Assembly: GCA_963798745.1 (NCBI GenBank)
Contig: CAWCUF010000003.1
Location: forward strand, 434,001 to 498,000
DNA from: Prado023 sp963798745
Lineage (GTDB): Bacteria > Actinomycetota > Actinomycetes > S36-B12 > CAIYMF01
DNA length: 64,000 bases
Direction: 5' to 3'
The notes below the pieces were generated by a model. That model was not told the origin of the DNA and made no database searches. It worked only from the letters and a program-made list of their open reading frames with translations. This document shows, one piece after another, positions 62,769-64,000 of the stretch; position 1 is the stretch's first letter, and each line of letters opens with the position of its first letter. The position numbers and the translations under genes were made by a program.

Positions 62769-64000
62769 TCAGCCCTGTTGGGCGGGCGGACTGGGGGCTG
62801 CGTCCGTATCGACCTCCGAGCCGACCCCTCCGACGCCTTGGCTGACCTCGCTGCCCGAGGGATCCACGTCCGGGGGCGCCAGGAACGCTACCGCCTCGAC
62901 AGCCCGGCCGGTCTCGGCGTGCGCAACGCGCTCGCTGGCCACCGGGGGCTCGACATCATTGCCGCCTTGGCCGGACTCCCCGGCTCCGCCGCGGTCGACG
63001 TCCTCGCCCGGCGTCACGTCTTCGCCATGCCCGACGCCTTGGCCGGACTCCCCGGCTCCGCCCGGGTCGACGTCCTCACCCTGCTCGAACGTGATGCCCT
63101 CGACCTCATCGAGGCGCTCCGCGGCGTCGGTGATGCCCTCCGGGTCGACCACGGCGGCCTGGGCGAACCAGGAGCGGGCCTCGTCGGTGCGACCGACCTC
63201 CAGTAGGGCGTCGGCGTAGGCGTAGCGCAGCCTGGCCAGCCACTCCCCGCGTGCCCTCGAACGCAGGGCTGGCACCTGGAGGGTGAGGACGGCCGCCTCG
63301 GGCTGGCCCAGGTCCCGCCGCGCACCGGCGGCCACGATGAGCAGCTCCACCTTCCCATCCCGATCCAGGGTGCTCGCGTCCGCCGATGCGGCCAGCGCCA
63401 GGGCGCGCTCGGGTCGTCCCAGGCCTCGTTCGCAGTCGGCCATCATCGGCAGGTACTCGGTGGACCCGGAGATGCGCGCTGCGGCGCGCAGCTCAGTCAG
63501 CGCAGTGGCGTACTCGCCGGCAGCGTAGGCGGCCACGCCGACCGCCTCCCGGATCACGGCCACGCGTCCGGCCCGCCTCGAAGCGGCCTGCGTATGGGCC
63601 AACGCGAGCGCCGGATCGTCGGGAAGAAGTGCAGCGGCCGCCACGAGGTGACGCGCCACGATCTCGGCGAGCCCGTCGGGCAGAGTCCGCAACGAGTTGC
63701 GGGTCACCCGGTCGAGATCGGTCGCCTCGATGGAGTCCGCGATGATGGGATCGGCCGGGCCGCCCGTGCGGCGCGGCGGCTGTGCGCGGCCCTGCTCCGC
63801 GGCACCTCGGCCGGCGGCGGCCCTGGCTGCACCGCCACCTCGCGAATGGGACGAGTCACGGCCCTCGGACCGGCTGCTCGGGGCACTCCGGGAGCCCGAG
63901 GCACGATCAGGGCGACCCCCGGCACCGTCGCGCGTGCGCGTGGACCGGGTCGCCGCCGGACCGGACGTGCTGCGGGGAGCCCGCACAGGGGCGCCGGAAC
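62769..64000 (-). CDS. TPR-like repeat protein, probably incomplete at its 5' end
   Basis: The frame is open to the window edge; GTG 63986 is a possible start but the true one may lie beyond it. The N-terminal about 75 residues are rich in G, R and S (disordered). A helical-repeat domain follows (GEYATALTELRAAARISGSTEY and GRPERALALAASADA, the A/L-rich TPR-type helix pairs). The C-terminal region is acidic with repeats of GEDVDPGGAGESGQG. Such proteins usually lie upstream of the HAD gene in this cluster and probably act as scaffolds. Confidence 0.7.
   Translation of the reverse strand, partial: SGAPVRAPRSTSGPAATRSTRTRDGAGGRPDRASGSRSAPSSRSEGRDSSHSRGGGAARAAAGRGAAEQGRAQPPRRTGGPADPIIADSIEATDLDRVTRNSLRTLPDGLAEIVARHLVAAAALLPDDPALALAHTQAASRRAGRVAVIREAVGVAAYAAGEYATALTELRAAARISGSTEYLPMMADCERGLGRPERALALAASADASTLDRDGKVELLIVAAGARRDLGQPEAAVLTLQVPALRSRARGEWLARLRYAYADALLEVGRTDEARSWFAQAAVVDPEGITDAAERLDEVEGITFEQGEDVDPGGAGESGQGVGHGEDVTPGEDVDRGGAGESGQGGNDVEPPVASERVAHAETGRAVEAVAFLAPPDVDPSGSEVSQGVGGVGSEVDTDAAPSPPAQQG

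Overview
This is a high-GC actinobacterial chromosome segment (Actinomycetota; genus not resolved). Two things point there. The right third is the conserved actinobacterial housekeeping block read leftwards on the minus strand (tlyA, nadK, recN, pyrG, NUDIX, ald, xerD, parA, scpA, scpB, rluB, aroH, tyrA, cmk, der). The left edge is the end of a maltokinase-type gene. Start codons are often GTG or TTG, and many neighbouring genes overlap by 4 bases (GTGA or ATGA).

Left part (1-19.5 kb). Mostly small metabolic or transport genes: MFS exporter, class I aminotransferase, VanZ-like membrane protein, acyl-CoA dehydrogenase, aldo/keto reductase, and a secreted M15-type peptidase with its lipoprotein neighbour. 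Two clusters stand out. At 7.9-10.4 kb a three-gene, translationally coupled operon joins a tiny peptide made of 22-residue tandem repeats to a JmjC/ROX-type oxygenase and a sucrase/ferredoxin-like Fe-S protein; this looks like a candidate peptide-modification (RiPP-like) locus. At 14.4-19.5 kb a STAND NTPase with a WD40-like C-terminus overlaps a 415-residue partner, and the two share a short beta-rich motif. Next to them is a collapsed MNT-HEPN toxin-antitoxin remnant.

Middle (20.0-31.9 kb). Two tandem copies of an operon encoding a processive family 2 glycosyltransferase, a HlyD-like membrane protein and a membrane-anchored GH81 endo-beta-1,3-glucanase flank an oppositely oriented secreted GH16 enzyme. 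Together they suggest synthesis and trimming of an exported beta-1,3-glucan (curdlan-like), by analogy with cellulose synthase plus its cellulase.

Island (35.7-44.6 kb). A degenerating integrative element sits in the 3' end of tRNA-Pro(GGG), bounded by a 43-bp perfect direct repeat. It carries a frameshifted tyrosine integrase, an AlpA/Xis-like DNA-binding protein, two further frameshifted HTH genes, several small unknown genes, and a 1452-residue helicase with an Mrr-like nuclease domain and 12 helicase-associated repeats.

Right part (44.8-64 kb). The housekeeping block, ending in a broken HAD phosphatase gene and a TPR-like protein that runs to the window edge. Product names rest on reading motifs and overall sequence character; no database search was run.
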